DNA of 64,000 nucleotides from Poa pratensis (GCA_947311845.1 CAMZMU010000040.1:70425341-70489340), one strand, 5' to 3'; counted from the stretch's first letter, positions 45,770 to 59,443 are shown. Notes: a model not told the origin generated them from the letters alone. A program made the numbers and translations.

Positions 45770-48700
45770 CTATCTGAAGTGCTCCTCTAACAACATAAGC
45801 ATGTCTTCATCGCTTGAGGAATGGTCCATTGCATACTGTAATGCTGATCTGCCATCTCGGTCTGTGGCGTGTGAGTTAGCTCCCCTGCATAGAAATGGAT
45901 TGGAAATAAAAGGTGAGATATGTCTGTTTCTGCACTCGCAGATCATCCCCAATATTGACAAACCAAATATATGGAACAAGACTAAATGCTTCAAGCATAC
46001 CTGGAGAGCAGAAGCTTAGCATGCAGATGTCTTCCTTTCAGAATACAGTGATGAAGGGCTGTCCGACCTTTGGCATCAGACACATTGACACTAGCACCGT
46101 ACTGCAAAAGTAATTCAACCATCCCTACATCTGCAACACGGCATGCGAGATGAAGCAAGGAGAAACCTTCATATCTGTCATCCAATTCATCTACATGTGA
46201 ACTTGTGCTGGCAGGAGAAAGCGGCTCTTTAGGAGAAACCTTCTCTTGTGAATTACAGTCGAAAAACCTAGGGCTTCCATCAGGTGGTGAAGCTGGCTGC
46301 TCTTGTAAAAGTGCCTTCCCGAGATTCAGAAACAAACCAGAAGCCATCTGCCCGTAGATTAAATTTACATTGGCGTGTGATGCCACGATGAGACTGTATA
46401 CACCTTTTTTGTCATTTACAGTTACATTATCCCACATCTGCTGAGCTACGTGAATCTCATCGATGCTAGACCTCCGTACAAATTCCTTGTCAGCATACTG
46501 CAACAATTGCATTATAAAGAACTCAATATACGACAATGAAATATGAAATTGAAGGATAGATCTTGGCTACAATTAGGGTTACAAAACACATTCTGAACAG
46601 CCTGATGATCTATATATATTCAAGTTCATCCATTGTAATGTTTACTTAGCTTCATGGGCATCTCAAAGCTAAGATCAATGATAAGGAACTGATAATGTAT
46701 ACAAAACTTATTTGCAGATTTCACTAATTTACGAAACCACATGCACACTTTCATTATATACGAATTAATATACCCATGGAAATTCCGGTAAGTTTGTTAT
46801 TCTACATGGATAGCATCACGGAAAACAAATTTCTTAGTTCACATATAGCAACTGTAATATAAAAAGAACTGCCTAAGGTGAGTTTACAGAACAAGAACAA
46901 GGAGATGCGATGTACAGGCCATGAAAATTAACTAAAAGCCCTTGAAGCAACTTTCTGACACGACAGAACTCACTGTCGATTTTTCAGGAACTCTGAGGAT
47001 GCAACTCTAAAGCAACAAAAATACTTGACAAGGGTGTAACTTTTTACTGAAATGACAAGGGTGTAATTAACGGTGGATCGCACATCAGAATTCACAAAGT
47101 TCTATCTGGCAAGAAATCATGATGGACAATGGTTGTGTTTTGACAAATGCCCAAGTAATAAACTACAATGAATCATGTTATCTGATCATTTTTTTCAAGG
47201 GAGATACTTGGAGACCACTTGGTCCTCGACAGTTATTTCCTAACGAGACAGTGCAGAGAAGCAATTGCACGAGGTTAAGTCGCAAGCACCTTGGCATGAA
47301 TAAACTTCTCTTTGGCAGAGAAAGGATCCGAGTGTTTAGGCTTGCTGATAGTGAAGTATTGTGCTGTATGTGATCCACTAGTACTGCAAGAAAACGAGGT
47401 TGCAAGTTAATTTCTCGAAGCACTAAAAGAGACTCTCAAGTTCTATACTGAAATTCATATTACCTTAAATTATCACCAGAATAGACATTGCTTGATGAAT
47501 TCAATGTTTCTTCCCAAACTCTGTTGACAAACATGTTGCCTAATGATTGGAAGAGATTGATTACAGATGGTTCCCAGACTCTGACATCGAGAGTCAGAGA
47601 TCTTACCTGCAAATATGATGTATTTATTTTGAAGTTGTGTTCAGTTCATTATTCCTTGGTGACACTAATGATCCATCGAACATAAATTGCTAAATATGCA
47701 ATTAAATTTGACTGCAACATATCCATTGAAATACGCATAGTGACACTTGTAGAAATATAGGAATGACCAATGGTTTAAGAAAAAAAATCAACTTCTGAAT
47801 GTTCGAAATTAAGTCTTGCCGCACCATGGACTGAGGCTAAGATGCTGCATGCATAAGCAAAAAAATGCACATGGTGGTAAGATTTTCTAAACACCGTGGC
47901 AAGTCGTAATCATCATATCGTTTGCAGAAAGTTATCATGCAGTATGATATGTGCATTATCACCATAATAGTAACTGTCCTACTAGATGGACTGGTAAGTA
48001 CATCACCACCACAGTGATAGCTAATACTAACCAGTGTTGTAACAACATCACAAACATGGTGGTAACATTTTATCAAACAGTATAGTAAATGCATCACAAA
48101 TATGGTGGTAACTTCGAGGGACACTAACTGCAGGTGTCAATGCTGTATCGCATCCCTATAACTTAGTGCTGAAGAAGACTCTGTTTGACACATCTAGAAA
48201 CAAAACGCACACCGCTAATCTCTTAACCTAAGTAAAGTGATGGGTGGTAACTCTGGACCAATGAAGTGGTAACTTCACAAATTTTTGGGTGGTAACTTTT
48301 CAGGTGAAAACAAAAATATTTACCCCTATTGGAACTAGTTTTCAAGCTCAAAGTCAGCCGTGAAGAAAGACCGTAAATCGAATACGTGGTATGAAAGTAA
48401 AGATATTTGAAAATTCAAGTTTATAAAATAATCTTGGTGACACCGTTGTCTATGTTTTATGCATGCAAACAAATGGCTCTCCACACGCGGTCGCTCTCTA
48501 AGCCTAATGCGGGGCTGCCGCGCTGTAGCACCCTCCTTGTATCATCTTCAAAGAAAATAAGTGTACCCAAAGACTGAATCTCAGCGAGTTCCTAGAAAGG
48601 ATGATGCAGGCAAATCATTGTATCAATGACTTCAACAACAGTCGTCACAACATTGCCCAAAATAACTTTAGTCCAGATCATGGAAGCTAATCTTATACCA

Positions 48701-51700
48701 TAGTTGATAAACAAGGGAAGAATTATTCTATCAACTTTACTATCATAGAAAATACTGTAAAACTATATCCAAATCAGAATGGTAGGCTGCAGGCTGCGGC
48801 ATTCACTAAAATAAATTTGCTTCTTAATAATTCTGCATCTGAGATAACATTTTTTTTCATAATAGCTATAAGAACAAAATGGCATAACTAAAGGCTTCAG
48901 ATTCCAAGTGTTTGGACTTGAGTTTATATGTAAGTGTTAAAAAATGTAACCATCTTATGGGTAAATGATTGTTCAGCACCAAATAGCCGATATGTATTAC
49001 AGTTGCAGCTGCAAGAGTATGTTCCCAGCCACAAATGCATGTGAGACCATGCACAGGCAATTATGTGGTTCTAGACTTCAAGTTAAATGCAGATGCAGCA
49101 ACAATCTGTGTGCAGCGCCCCCATCAAAAGATGGGGGTTTTCTATAAGCGTATGAATATATAAATAAATTTTATTAAATACCTTTGATATATGCACTCCA
49201 AGATTTCTGTGTACCCCAGAACACTCTATGCACAGAAGAGCACCGAGGTTTAACGATGCCCAATCAGGTTCTGAAGCACCACAGTCAGCACAAATAGTAT
49301 TACCATCAACCCTCCTGAGCAAGTCAATTGGTTTTTCAGGTTTGATACTGGTCCTGTGATGATGTGTGCTTCTGACATCATGTTGCCCATTTCCGGTGTT
49401 CTTTTCCAGTGTTAAATCTTCGCTTGTGGAAGTTTCAAGTTCTACTGAACTAGTATAGGAGCTACTCTCACTGGCGCTCCGATCATGGCCACAACTCCTA
49501 GGGCTTTGCATACACTGAAACAGAATATCAGAATAAACTGAATTGAAATGCATAAATAATCCAACAAGAATCATCTAGCCTAGACCATTATAAACCTGTT
49601 CTGGGGATTGTGAACTCAGCAAAGATGCAATGACACCAGTAATTTTTTCGATCCAATCCATCTGATCTATAGCACTCTCTGCCTGTATAAATATCAGATG
49701 ATGTCAATAAAGTAGCAAACGCGTATATACAACATGAAGATCATAGTCGGCAATCTTGTGGTCCTACCTGCAATGTGTAGATCTTCATGGGTGAAATAAT
49801 TCTGAAGCAGAACCTCAGATCTGATTGTTCCGCATCGACTTTAATGGTTGATGTCAGCAAATTTACAGTATGCCGTGCAACAGATTTCTCATCATGTACA
49901 ATACCATGGTAATGAGAAGAGAACAATCTGCTCAGCAGCCCAGAACCATGTTCAGGGGTGTTGTTGGTTCTTTGGACTGGACAAACACCCTATAAGATCA
50001 AAGTGAAAGATCAAAGAAATGAGACGGACTGAAGTGTATCATACATGTACAAAATCGTGCTGGCCGTATGAGGATTTAAATGGAAAATGTTACGAGGGGG
50101 ACCTACTGGTGGCTTAGTAATTTGCTTGCGATAATAGTAAAGCATTCCACGACTATCAAGAACAAAAAACCTTCTTTTCCAGTCGCCTCTCAAGTTCGAT
50201 GATCTCTTTGAGAGATAACCTTGACGAATGGTCTGAACCTGAAAATAGTACATCATGTTATAAACCCCATTCTAGGAGCTATAGGACCTGCATGTATGCA
50301 TGAAGCTTATATTTATAGTCGAGCAAAAAGTGTTACCTTGCCTTTTGAGGATGACTGCATCACTGCCTCAATCATTTTATGTGAACTTCTACCGATTGTT
50401 TGTATGCCATCAACATTATGGGAATCATTCAAACCATTTGCAGATGACCGACTTTCACGATCTATCTGCTTTTTGTACTCATGCATCCTCTCTACAAGAG
50501 AAGCTTGCTCCTTATTTGCCCTTTCTCTCGATTGCTGCGAATAGGCAAGAACCTGCAGGACTATCCGACCGCAAGTTAAAATATAAAACAGTTTGTTGAC
50601 TTCATAATATGACCAGTTTGCAAAAGAATTGAATAACCAAGTAAGCAAATTAAGATAGCTCAAATTAATCAGATCGCAGATAAACAGATCTATGGTAAGA
50701 TGAAAGTCCTACATTACTATTCTAATATAACATAAATAATTGACAAAAAGGGAGAAGGTTATAAAACAACTTAAGCATATAAGGGAAAAGAGTTCCACAT
50801 TAAGTAGGCTGTAGACCGCTAGCCAATGAAGCCTCTTAGATAACACAAGCATTGATTCTTTGTACTGTTGTTGATGATTATTAATAGATCGGTGGACTTT
50901 AAAAAAAAACATTGGCCAGCTCTGCTGATGTTTTAGCGATAAAATTGATCCGCACAAAATAATGTTTCTACTGACGAAGAACATTTCCCTTGAGATAAGA
51001 TTACTGGTTTTAACTACTCCGGAGTTGGGACATATCCAACTTAGATTCAGCAGTCATCACGATTTCTCAGAACCAGCAGGAATAGAAATCTAGAAAATTT
51101 ACCAAAAAGGTACACAGAGAACAAAAAAAGGGGGACTGCAAAATTACATCACAAAGATGAATGTGACAGCACATGTGCCCCATATAGAGCACAAGTCACT
51201 TCTTGGCATATTGATTAACTACGAATTGGCCCAGTGTCGATCAGGTGAATTCAAAACAGAATTATCTGCAGCGACAATGCAGCACTACATATACATGAGC
51301 CTCTACCAGTCTACCTACAACACCTCACCGATGTTGAAAGTGCTTGAAAATGTTTGTGTGGAGAAAACAGCGGGGGCTGGATACGGAATGCATTTATGGA
51401 TGTGCGACCCATTCAAAACACTGAGTTCATCTGGTAGCATGTGCCTCCAAATAAAAGGTATAATATGGAGCAAGTTTCAAGGACTCCAGAAAGAAAATCC
51501 TGCATATACACTAGAATACTACATGTGTGGATGTAGCTCACAGACCTAAAAGAGTAGCAAATGGTGTAGCACTTTTTGTGTGCCAGGATTACGTTAAAAT
51601 TAAGTCTAATCGACATATACTTTAACACCCTCTCTCACATGTGACTCAATAAGGCCTACACGTGATAGAAAGAAGGCAAAACAATTAAACTGCGAAAGCC

Positions 51701-54700
51701 GAGACTTGAACCCAAGACCTCTGCTCTGACACCATATTAAGTTTCATGCACCAAGCAGTAGAACCAAAAGTCCAAACTGATGGAGAGAAAGTGGGCAACC
51801 CACATATACTTTAACAGTACCTACGGCCAGAAATTATTACCAAAAAAGACTAGGCAGATTGTATGAAGAGGCTATGGTTCAAGAGTAACCTGATTAATAT
51901 ATGGTTCCATCTGATGCAATAGTTCATATCCCTGAATGAATGACAATAAATAAGCTTAATCTCATTCTGTGGCATAATATAACATCACCAAGAGATAAAC
52001 TATACAAGGCATTACTTGTTTGAAATATCGGAGATGTGAATCCATCGTCGCACTAACAGCCTCCAAAAATTCAAATCTCTTCTTTGCCTCAATATGTGAA
52101 ATTGCAGTGACCTGAAAATTCACAGGTACAGTAAGAGATGCCATGACACCCATATAAACATACACAGGAAATGACAAGATCAATGTTAGGGCAAACGGTT
52201 CACATACCAGGTTGAAACGAGCTTGCTCAAATGAAGATCTCGCACTGTGGAGCTCCTGGACAGGCCAAGTGTAAGTCAGTTTGAGGGGAAACGCTGAATT
52301 GCCTATTAACATACAAGCTTAGCAAATGAAAGGAAAGGTTTTTACTTCTTCAATGGCAATTGTTATGTCTGCTCTTGTACCTTTCTTCAAAGATAAGTAT
52401 TTCTCGCGAACCTAACAAGATAGTTAGCAAGTCAATAACATATTCTCTCCCAAATAAAAGTAGCAAACTAGTGTAAAGGTACAAGTGTGGCAGAAAAATC
52501 AAGAAAATAGAAAACAGCGGTAAAATAAGAGAAGTGTGTATAAACCATTCCAGCATTGATTATAAACTAGAACAAATCAAAACAGAAACAGCAAGCAGAT
52601 ATTATTGGCGGGTGGAAACTGGAAACTTGGTATATCCCAGCACAAATATGCCCCAAGAAAAATAGAAAGAAAACCCTTCATCATCTGACCACTGGGAGGC
52701 AAAGAGAACTGAAATTGCCTTACAAACATGGAGGCATCATAATTATATTAAAACAAGTGTCAAACATTAGCTTTAGAAACACACACCATTTTCCCTCTTT
52801 TTTTCATATATTTGAATATACGTGAATGAACTTACCTGGTCATACACGAGGCTAGCCTTGTCAAAACGCTTCCGGGCATCCTGGGTAAATGTATGAAGGA
52901 CACGATTTAAAAAAGATATTCTTGCTATAAACTTTCAAGATTCGGTTCAAACAAATACTGGTACCTTAACGTCATGCAAATCAACGTCTACAAAATTTAG
53001 CAATCTGTCATTTAGCATATGCTCAACCTGCCAGGAAACTGAATCAGAAAATATACCACCTTAGGTACTCAAAGTGTGTTGCACCATGAAATGAGAACAG
53101 CTGTATTTCAGTGATGAGATTGAATATGATATGGAGTTCCAGATAAAGGACGATACTGAAACTTGTGAATGTGATGGTGCTTAGGAGACCTAGTTCTAGT
53201 CTATCATCAAATGCATTAAGAAGGTAAAAAAAGGTAAAAAAAGGAGCAGAGAAGAATCATGTAGTAATTCTAATAATCAGATAAGTAATAAAGTAGTTCT
53301 TGTCCATGAACAACATCAAGTGCATGCTGACCAAGTGATACTCCCTCCGATCAGGAATGATTGGCATAGATTTGTCTAAATATGAATGTATCTAGACGTA
53401 TTTTAGTGTGTAGATACATTCGTATTTAGACAAATTTGTGTCAACCATTTCCGATTGGAGGGAGTATTATTTTGTAGCAGAAATAGAAACTCTCAATTAA
53501 AATGTATTATAAGTGCAGTTCATGCTGTCCACTGAGCAAAAGATATCGTGAGAAAGACAAAAGGCCCGCAATGTTATTATACAACAAAAGCAGCAATGTC
53601 AACCAAAATCCTAGTCAAAATGCTAAGCACTACATGAAGAATTAAGACTAGAGTAGACATAAAATTTGTTAGAAAACCTCACATGATGTATACAACACAC
53701 ATAGAATGCAGTACCTGGGAGCGCAGGACTTCCTTATATGTGCCTATTTCTCTCAGTGCAATTGTAAATTTGTTCATAACAGGCCCTGAAAATGACATGA
53801 ATTATGTGTTCTTAGTCAAGTGACCAAACTCAATTCGTATTTGAGAAAAAAATGCAACCACAGAATGCCAAATGAGCAAAGTAAGCTAGTTTAGTGGCTT
53901 CTTTACTCAACTGTTGTTCGATTAAGCGAAATAGCTTAGTTAGAACACAGCTGCTTTGGCACTTTTTCTTTGTAAAGTTCAAAACATGTCCAACATTCAG
54001 ACCACGGCTTAAGTAAAATAAAAAGAAATACCACGTATATAAAAGAAGAATGGCATGGTAAGGAACTGAGAGCATACAGAGAAACTGAAAAGGCAATAAG
54101 GAAAACAAACCATAAGTGGGTAGTGCTATGCTAATGATTTAGTTCTTTCACTACATGGTAAAATGGAAAGACCTCCATGCACCACGATTAAACATATCAA
54201 GAAAGTAATCTGACTAACCACCGAAAGCAACACTGATTGGGTCATTGTGGCCTCCTCCAAATGTTTCAAGTGAGCTTGCAAATGCAATGTCTCCATCATA
54301 TGCTTCCCCTAGTCCTTCACTGAAACAAAACGATGATGTATATATAAAATTTTCTTTCTCCCAAACACACACCAAAATGCATGTCATTTTGTGTTATACG
54401 AAGAATCCCAAGAAGACGCAGAACTGTACAAACCAAAACTGAAACGCCAAGAAGGATGTGTAGACTAATTTATCCAAAGCCGGCACATATTGTGTGTGGA
54501 AATTGGTTTAGATAGTAGTGTGCAAGATAGTGAATTTCAGTTGAAGTGTTCAACTATATCATGTTTCAGGCAGAGGAAAATGAATGAGCAACAGATGAAC
54601 ACTCACGTATACTTGCGGCAACCTTTATGAAACTTCAAACTCCTCTCTCTCAGTATTTCAGCACTTTCTTCAAGTGATTGTATCTGTTTATCAAGAGGTC

Positions 54701-55828
54701 AAGAAAAGGTAAACAGTTAGTCGTGAATCAAAGGATGTAAGAAAGAAACAAGGTTTCATTCACGAACGCGACCAGTGAAAAAAACATTAGGGCATCGAGG
54801 CATTCTACCTTTCCTATGAACCATCTTGACATAATATAAATATATAAGCAGTTTCTACCAAAAAAATATCTGTTGAGTTGGAGGACGGTGAAAAAAAGAA
54901 GCGGGCCAATTTTTTTAATGGTCAGCATATTCACAAGTATTTGGATGTTCCTTAATCCACCAGCTAAATGGGAGATCAGATTATTCTTCAAATGGATTCA
55001 AACAATTCTACTCTAGGAAGTGGTATAGGTCAAACTAGCAAAGTATCTGGGTTGACACACGTGGAATTGAACAAAAAAAATGTACTACAATTAAAGTTGA
55101 TCTAGTGACGAGACCATGACGGACCAATTATGAACTACAACTGTCTACATAGGAGCCTCAGCTCCAGCAATAAATCACCAATCTGAAGTTCGACAAAATA
55201 GGACTCCGCGTGAAAATAGAACCATCTGTACTGAACAATCTGCACCTCAATACAAAGAACATCGGTCCTCTATAAGTCAAGGCGGTCCATTCTCTACAGG
55301 AAAAACGAAAAGGTGACAAATGCCATGGAAAATTCAGACACAGAACAGCGAAATCAGCACACGCATGCGCCAACCTGATAACCCAAACAAGCAAATTTGC
55401 TTGTCCCTTACCTCAAACAAACAAAATGCTTGTCCCATATCATCAGGATGATGTTAAAGACCCACACCCCCACGGAATTATTTAATAACCACGCCACACA
55501 CATCATGATCCCGCGTATTAAAATCAGTGGCATGCGGCAATGCCGACACACGCAGCAAGTTCAAATGTTCAATTTCATGCCACCATACAGACATGCGGTA
55601 CCCAAATCACAGGTAGGAGAACAGGTTTTCCTCATGCATTCGCCAAAAACTGAAAGAAAAACACGAAGGCAAGCACCACTCCAACAAAGCAGCAACGCCG
55701 AGCTGCCAACAGCAGAGCAACACCCGTGGACACGCACCACCCGAAATCCCGAGACCCTAGAAAACGAGATCCGCCACGCTCACCTGGGTCCGGAACATGG
55801 GCGAGTCATCGAGCCTGGCGAAATACAT
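45770..55828 (-). CDS. ACAP-type ARF GTPase-activating protein (AGD1-4/SFC class), 19 coding exons
   Basis: Predicted 830 aa. Exons (plus): 55784-55828, 54607-54683, 54219-54319, 53715-53785, 52965-53027, 52836-52880, 52346-52411, 52208-52255, 52016-52111, 51890-51931, 50337-50552, 50107-50238, 49768-49989, 49596-49682, 49182-49514, 47464-47606, 47290-47383, 46001-46497, 45770-45884; every junction keeps frame with GT-AG introns. Domains: BAR (about 1-225, membrane curvature), PH (about 294-432, [20 protein letters not shown], phosphoinositide binding), ArfGAP (about 499-625) with zinc ligands Cys512, Cys515, Cys532, Cys535 and catalytic Arg540 in VHRNLG, then ankyrin repeats (about 738-818). 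The enzyme switches off ARF GTPases at trans-Golgi, endosome or plasma membrane. Arabidopsis SFC/VAN3 (AGD3), needed for auxin-dependent vein pattern, is the closest type I recall. No lesion was seen. Introns carry a TRIM relic and a Stowaway MITE. Confidence 0.96.
51605..51816 (-). mobile_element. Diverged TRIM/SMART relic in ARF-GAP intron 10
   Basis: Read on the minus strand, an 82-bp LTR (51735-51816, TGTTAAAGTATATGTG..., CCATCAGTTTGGACTTTTGG) is followed by TGGTGTCAGAGC (51723-51734), a primer site with one change, then GAGGTCTTGGGTTCAAGTCT, GAGTCACATGTGAGAGAGGG and TGTTAAAGTATATGT of a second LTR that soon becomes unrecognisable. Order and motifs match the tandem TRIM at 19054-19608. 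The interior is shorter (about 107 bp). It lies antisense to the TRIM at 19 kb and in the same sense as the gene. Confidence 0.75.
53341..53464. mobile_element. Stowaway MITE in ARF-GAP intron 4
   Basis: A 124-bp foldback with ends CTCCCTCCGATCAGGAATG and CATTTCCGATTGGAGGGAG is flanked by TA (53339-53340, 53465-53466). The interior pairs TTGTCTAAATATGAATGTAT with ATACATTCGTATTTAGACAA. It is well away from splice sites. Confidence 0.92.
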
Positions 55829-56280
55829 GGCTGCCGACCACCTGCCTGCATGCAACCGCCGCCGCTGCTGCCACCACCGTCCGCGCACCACCTACCTCCT
55901 CATCCACGCCACGAACCCTAGACTCCGGAGCTCCGCCTTGACGCCGTGCACGCCCCGCCTCCTCGTCGCCGCGCACGCCTGGCCAACGCCGGGTGCTGCC
56001 GCCGCGTCGCTGCCCGGGGGGAGGGATGAGGATGAGAGGGGAGTATGTGCGCCGCGAGAGTCGCCGGGATTAGCGTAATGGCGGCGATTTGGGTGGGGAG
56101 AGAGGGAAGGAGGAAGGGGAAGAGGGGGGGAGAGGAAGGGAATTGGTCGGGTGGCTCGGCGAGAAGGGAGGGAAGGAGGACGACGGAATAGGAAGGGAGT
56201 GAGTGGAGCGAGCGATGCAAAGAAATACGCAACGGTGCGAAACAGAAAGGGAGATATTTGGAATGCTTCTTCATTAAAAT
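55829..56280 (-). promoter_or_regulatory. 5' UTR and core promoter of the ARF-GAP gene
   Basis: Upstream of the start codon the minus strand is strongly pyrimidine-rich (TCCCCCTCTTCCCCTTCCTC near 56110), typical of grass 5' UTRs. An upstream ATG at 55849-55851, 23 bases before the main start and out of frame, has a weak context (T at -3), while the main ATG has G at -3. No TATA box is obvious, which suits a broadly expressed gene. Confidence 0.5.
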
Positions 56281-56362
56281 AATTTCAACAATCTAACATT
56301 AAGCTATATTAAAAAATGCGAAACACAGTACACGCAGAAGCTAATATACACGCGCATATATT

Positions 56363-58000
56363 AGCGAAGCAGTGCATTGGATGGCCTAGTGGAAGATGAG
56401 TATTCCGAAACAAGAAGGGGGGATGGGCTTCCGTGACCTCCATTGTTTTAACCAGGCCATGTTAGCGAAGCAGTGCTGGAGACTTCTAAGTGACCCTGAC
56501 TCGTTGTGTGCACAGGTACTTAGAGCTAAATACTACCCGGATGGGGACCTAATCAATGCAGTTTTGAAGAAAGGTTCTTCTTTTACCTGACAGAGCATCA
56601 TGTCAGGTCTCAAGACTTTTAAGAGGGGATGTATCTGGCGTCCAGGGAATGGTGCAACAATCAATATATGGACTGACCTTTGGATCCCGTCAAGCCATTC
56701 GAGGATGGTGTCTAGTCAGAGAGGAAACTGCGTACTCTCGAGAGTGGAAGAGCTTATTGACCCAGTTACAGGAGGATGGGATGTACAACTGTTACAGGAG
56801 AATTTCTGTCAAACGGATGTTGATAGAATTACTCGAATTCCACTACCTAGTCACGACTAACCTGATTTCATTGCATGGCACCCAAATAAATCTGGTTGTT
56901 TTTCGGTGAAGTCAGCATATCACATGGAATGGAGAGCTGAGTACCGAAGGAGAGCTGAGAGAGCCGATGGCTCGGACAGATCAACTCCCCACGAGGTGTG
57001 GAAGAAAATCTGGAAAACCAAAGTGGCTAGGAAAATACAAATATTCACATGGAGAGCTTTACATGGAATCATCCCCGTGTTATTGTACCCTAGCAAACAG
57101 GCATATTGGATCCACAGTCAATTGCCCAGTTTGCTCTATTGATGCCGAAGACCTTAGACATATGCTTTTCTGTTGCCCCCGTGCGCAGGAAGTATGGAGA
57201 GGTTTAGGTCTATTGGACTGTGTGAAGGCAGCGCTTATTATGGATCGTTCTGGATCCATGATCATGGAGGATCTACTGTGTTCGAGTCAGCCAGGAGGGG
57301 TGACATGCGATATGGAACATAGAGCTGGCTATGTAATGACGGCGAGCTGGTACCTGTGGTGGTCGCGGAGGCAAATCAAAAATAAGGAAGTTGTCCGTCA
57401 GTGTAAAGGACAGTGATTAATATCAAGGGTATGGTGGCCAACTTCTCCAAATTGAAGGGAGTTGGGAACACAATTCGCAGACATGGATGGAAGAAAACTG
57501 CAGTGGGCGTTTACAAGCTAAACGTTGACGTTGCGTTCGATTCTGAGCTGGGAAGAGGAGCAACTGGAGCTATCATTAGAGACTCCGGTGGAAATTTTGT
57601 TGCAGCTTCTTGTGACTATAATGAGGCTGCAACCGATGTTGCAACGATGGAGGCTTTGGCTTTGTTTGCTGGCCTCAAGCTAGCAGAGCAGTTTGGAGCT
57701 CAATCGCTGCTGGTGGAATCTGATGCTATGGAAGTGGTGGAACTTGTTCATGATCCAGCCTTCTGAGGTCTTGGTGCGGTGATTCTGGATGACTGTCGGT
57801 TGTTACTGCAACAGCTTGGCATGGCGACGCTACAACATTTCCCGCGAGAAGCAAATGAGGCCGCGCATTCGCTTGCTCGCCATGGTTCTACTCAGGGGCG
57901 AGAGTTTTGGTTTGATGATCCTCCCCCTTTTATTATCCCTGTAATCGTAGATGACCGTGTGATCGTTCAGTAATAAAGTTGCCTTAAATTCAAAAAAAAA
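56363..58000 (+). mobile_element. 5'-truncated LINE with 20-bp target duplication
   Basis: The insert is flanked by AATATACACGCGCATATATT (56343-56362) and its copy after the poly(A) tail (58001-58019, first A shared with the tail). It ends in TAATAAAG...CAAAAAAAAA. The content is the C-terminal part of an L1-type plant LINE: the end of the reverse transcriptase (IPKQEGGMGFRDLHCFNQAM), a zinc-binding region (CPVCSIDAEDLRHMLFCCPR) and an RNase H domain. It lies about 0.5 kb upstream of the ARF-GAP start, in opposite orientation. Confidence 0.92.
56394..57972 (+). pseudogene. LINE polyprotein remnant: RT end, zinc knuckle, RNase H
   Basis: Frames must be joined across stops and shifts: a stop at 56588-56590, another at 56858-56860, a frameshift near 57080, another near 57410, and TGA at 57764. 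The RNase H part has the catalytic pattern Asp (YKLNVDVAFDSE), Glu (ATMEALAL), Asp (LVESDAMEVV) and the end FPREANEAAHSLARH. The start of the reverse transcriptase, including its YxDD motif, is missing through truncation. It is dead. Confidence 0.88.
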
Positions 58001-58019
58001 ATATACACGCGCATATATT

Positions 58020-59443
58020 CATAACGCACGCACAAACGTACATAAATATACATAAGCCCCTGTTACCATCCACATAAGACATTATGTTCTGCTCAGGAAG
58101 CCCATGACTAAGATTGAGTAAAAAAGATGGGGAAAGTAAAAAAAACATGATTAACGTTTGAAGATGTCACGGTGCCTTATCGTACACAGATCCATCTCAG
58201 TACTAATCTAGTAGGAGATGCAGCCTGACGCGTTGGGTGCAATCAAGAATAGTGCACCTAACATGTATAGAAACAATAACAATAGTTCACATGGATTCTA
58301 TTAAGTCAAAAAAATACAGCCACGGGTAGACATATGCTCTTACCCCCTTTCCAATAGTTATTGTAATCAATGCTTAGCCGCTATTGCGTAGAAATCCATG
58401 AAGGCTAGTGGAAGATTCCACGGACGGTGCAAATATTCTTACTCGAGTCACTTCATGTATAAATTCAAAACATTAAACTTTTTCTTACACAAACTAAATA
58501 CTGTACTGATATATGAATTTTTGAAGGGGTGGGGGTGGGGTAGTGGCCTCCGCCCATATTTAAGTAGGTCTGCACCATGCAACAGCCCCGCCACATATCA
58601 CGCTCATGGCGACAAAGCAGGGATTGCTGAAGCCCCCAACTATAAGCCAGGGACATCTATTTTCGTTCCCCTGCAACCCAAAACGACAAAACAGGAAGGG
58701 GAAAGAATGGGAGATGAAAGAGAACAAAAAGATAGATTGACATCGAGTTTCGTGGCTAGACGATTCCCTCATCTTTCAGTTACTTAGGCCTCTTCCCCTA
58801 TCTAATTTGTTCGACCAGAGGGGCTACTTCCTCCTCATAGCGAGGGTCGTATGAACCACAATGGCGCTCACGTTGTTCTTGATCTTTTCCTTTCCCCCTC
58901 ACTATACACCCATGTCTCGGTGGTCTTGTTGTATGTACATGTTCACCCGAGACACCTTTATGGGGGTGGTCTTACGATTCACACAAGAAAGTTGCAACGA
59001 ACCCATCGCTCCCCCCCCCCCCCCCCCCTCCCCCCCTAACCAGACATTCATCCACCTCTCTCTATCTCGCTTTCTGTGACAACTTTTGTCCTCACATTCT
59101 CATCTCAATCTTATCCTTATTTGTTGATCTTGATGGTTTCTTGGATTCAGATTATGTTGGTGGTAAGTTTATAGATATTTCACTACCGGAACCTGATTCC
59201 TTGGTACATTGTAGTTCATTGTACCTCCAAGAAATAAAACTCGATTTCCCTATCCATGTTGAAGAGAAGTACATATATGATTGTAGCTCTTACTATCAAT
59301 TGCTTTATATGAGGTAAAACTTGACGGATTATGAAATCATTATGAAAAAGTGCATCTACACATGTAGGGTCGGATACCCTCGTTCATGATAACCGTAGTA
59401 TGAATATATAGAAAAGTACACACTCCTCATAGGAAGAGTGCAG
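58020..59443. other. Intergenic DNA
   Basis: No gene is seen. A C homopolymer run of about 19 lies near 59010-59029 after CATCGCT, with a few more C-rich bases after it. A GT/GGGG-rich patch lies near 58527-58545. The rest is unremarkable. Confidence 0.4.
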
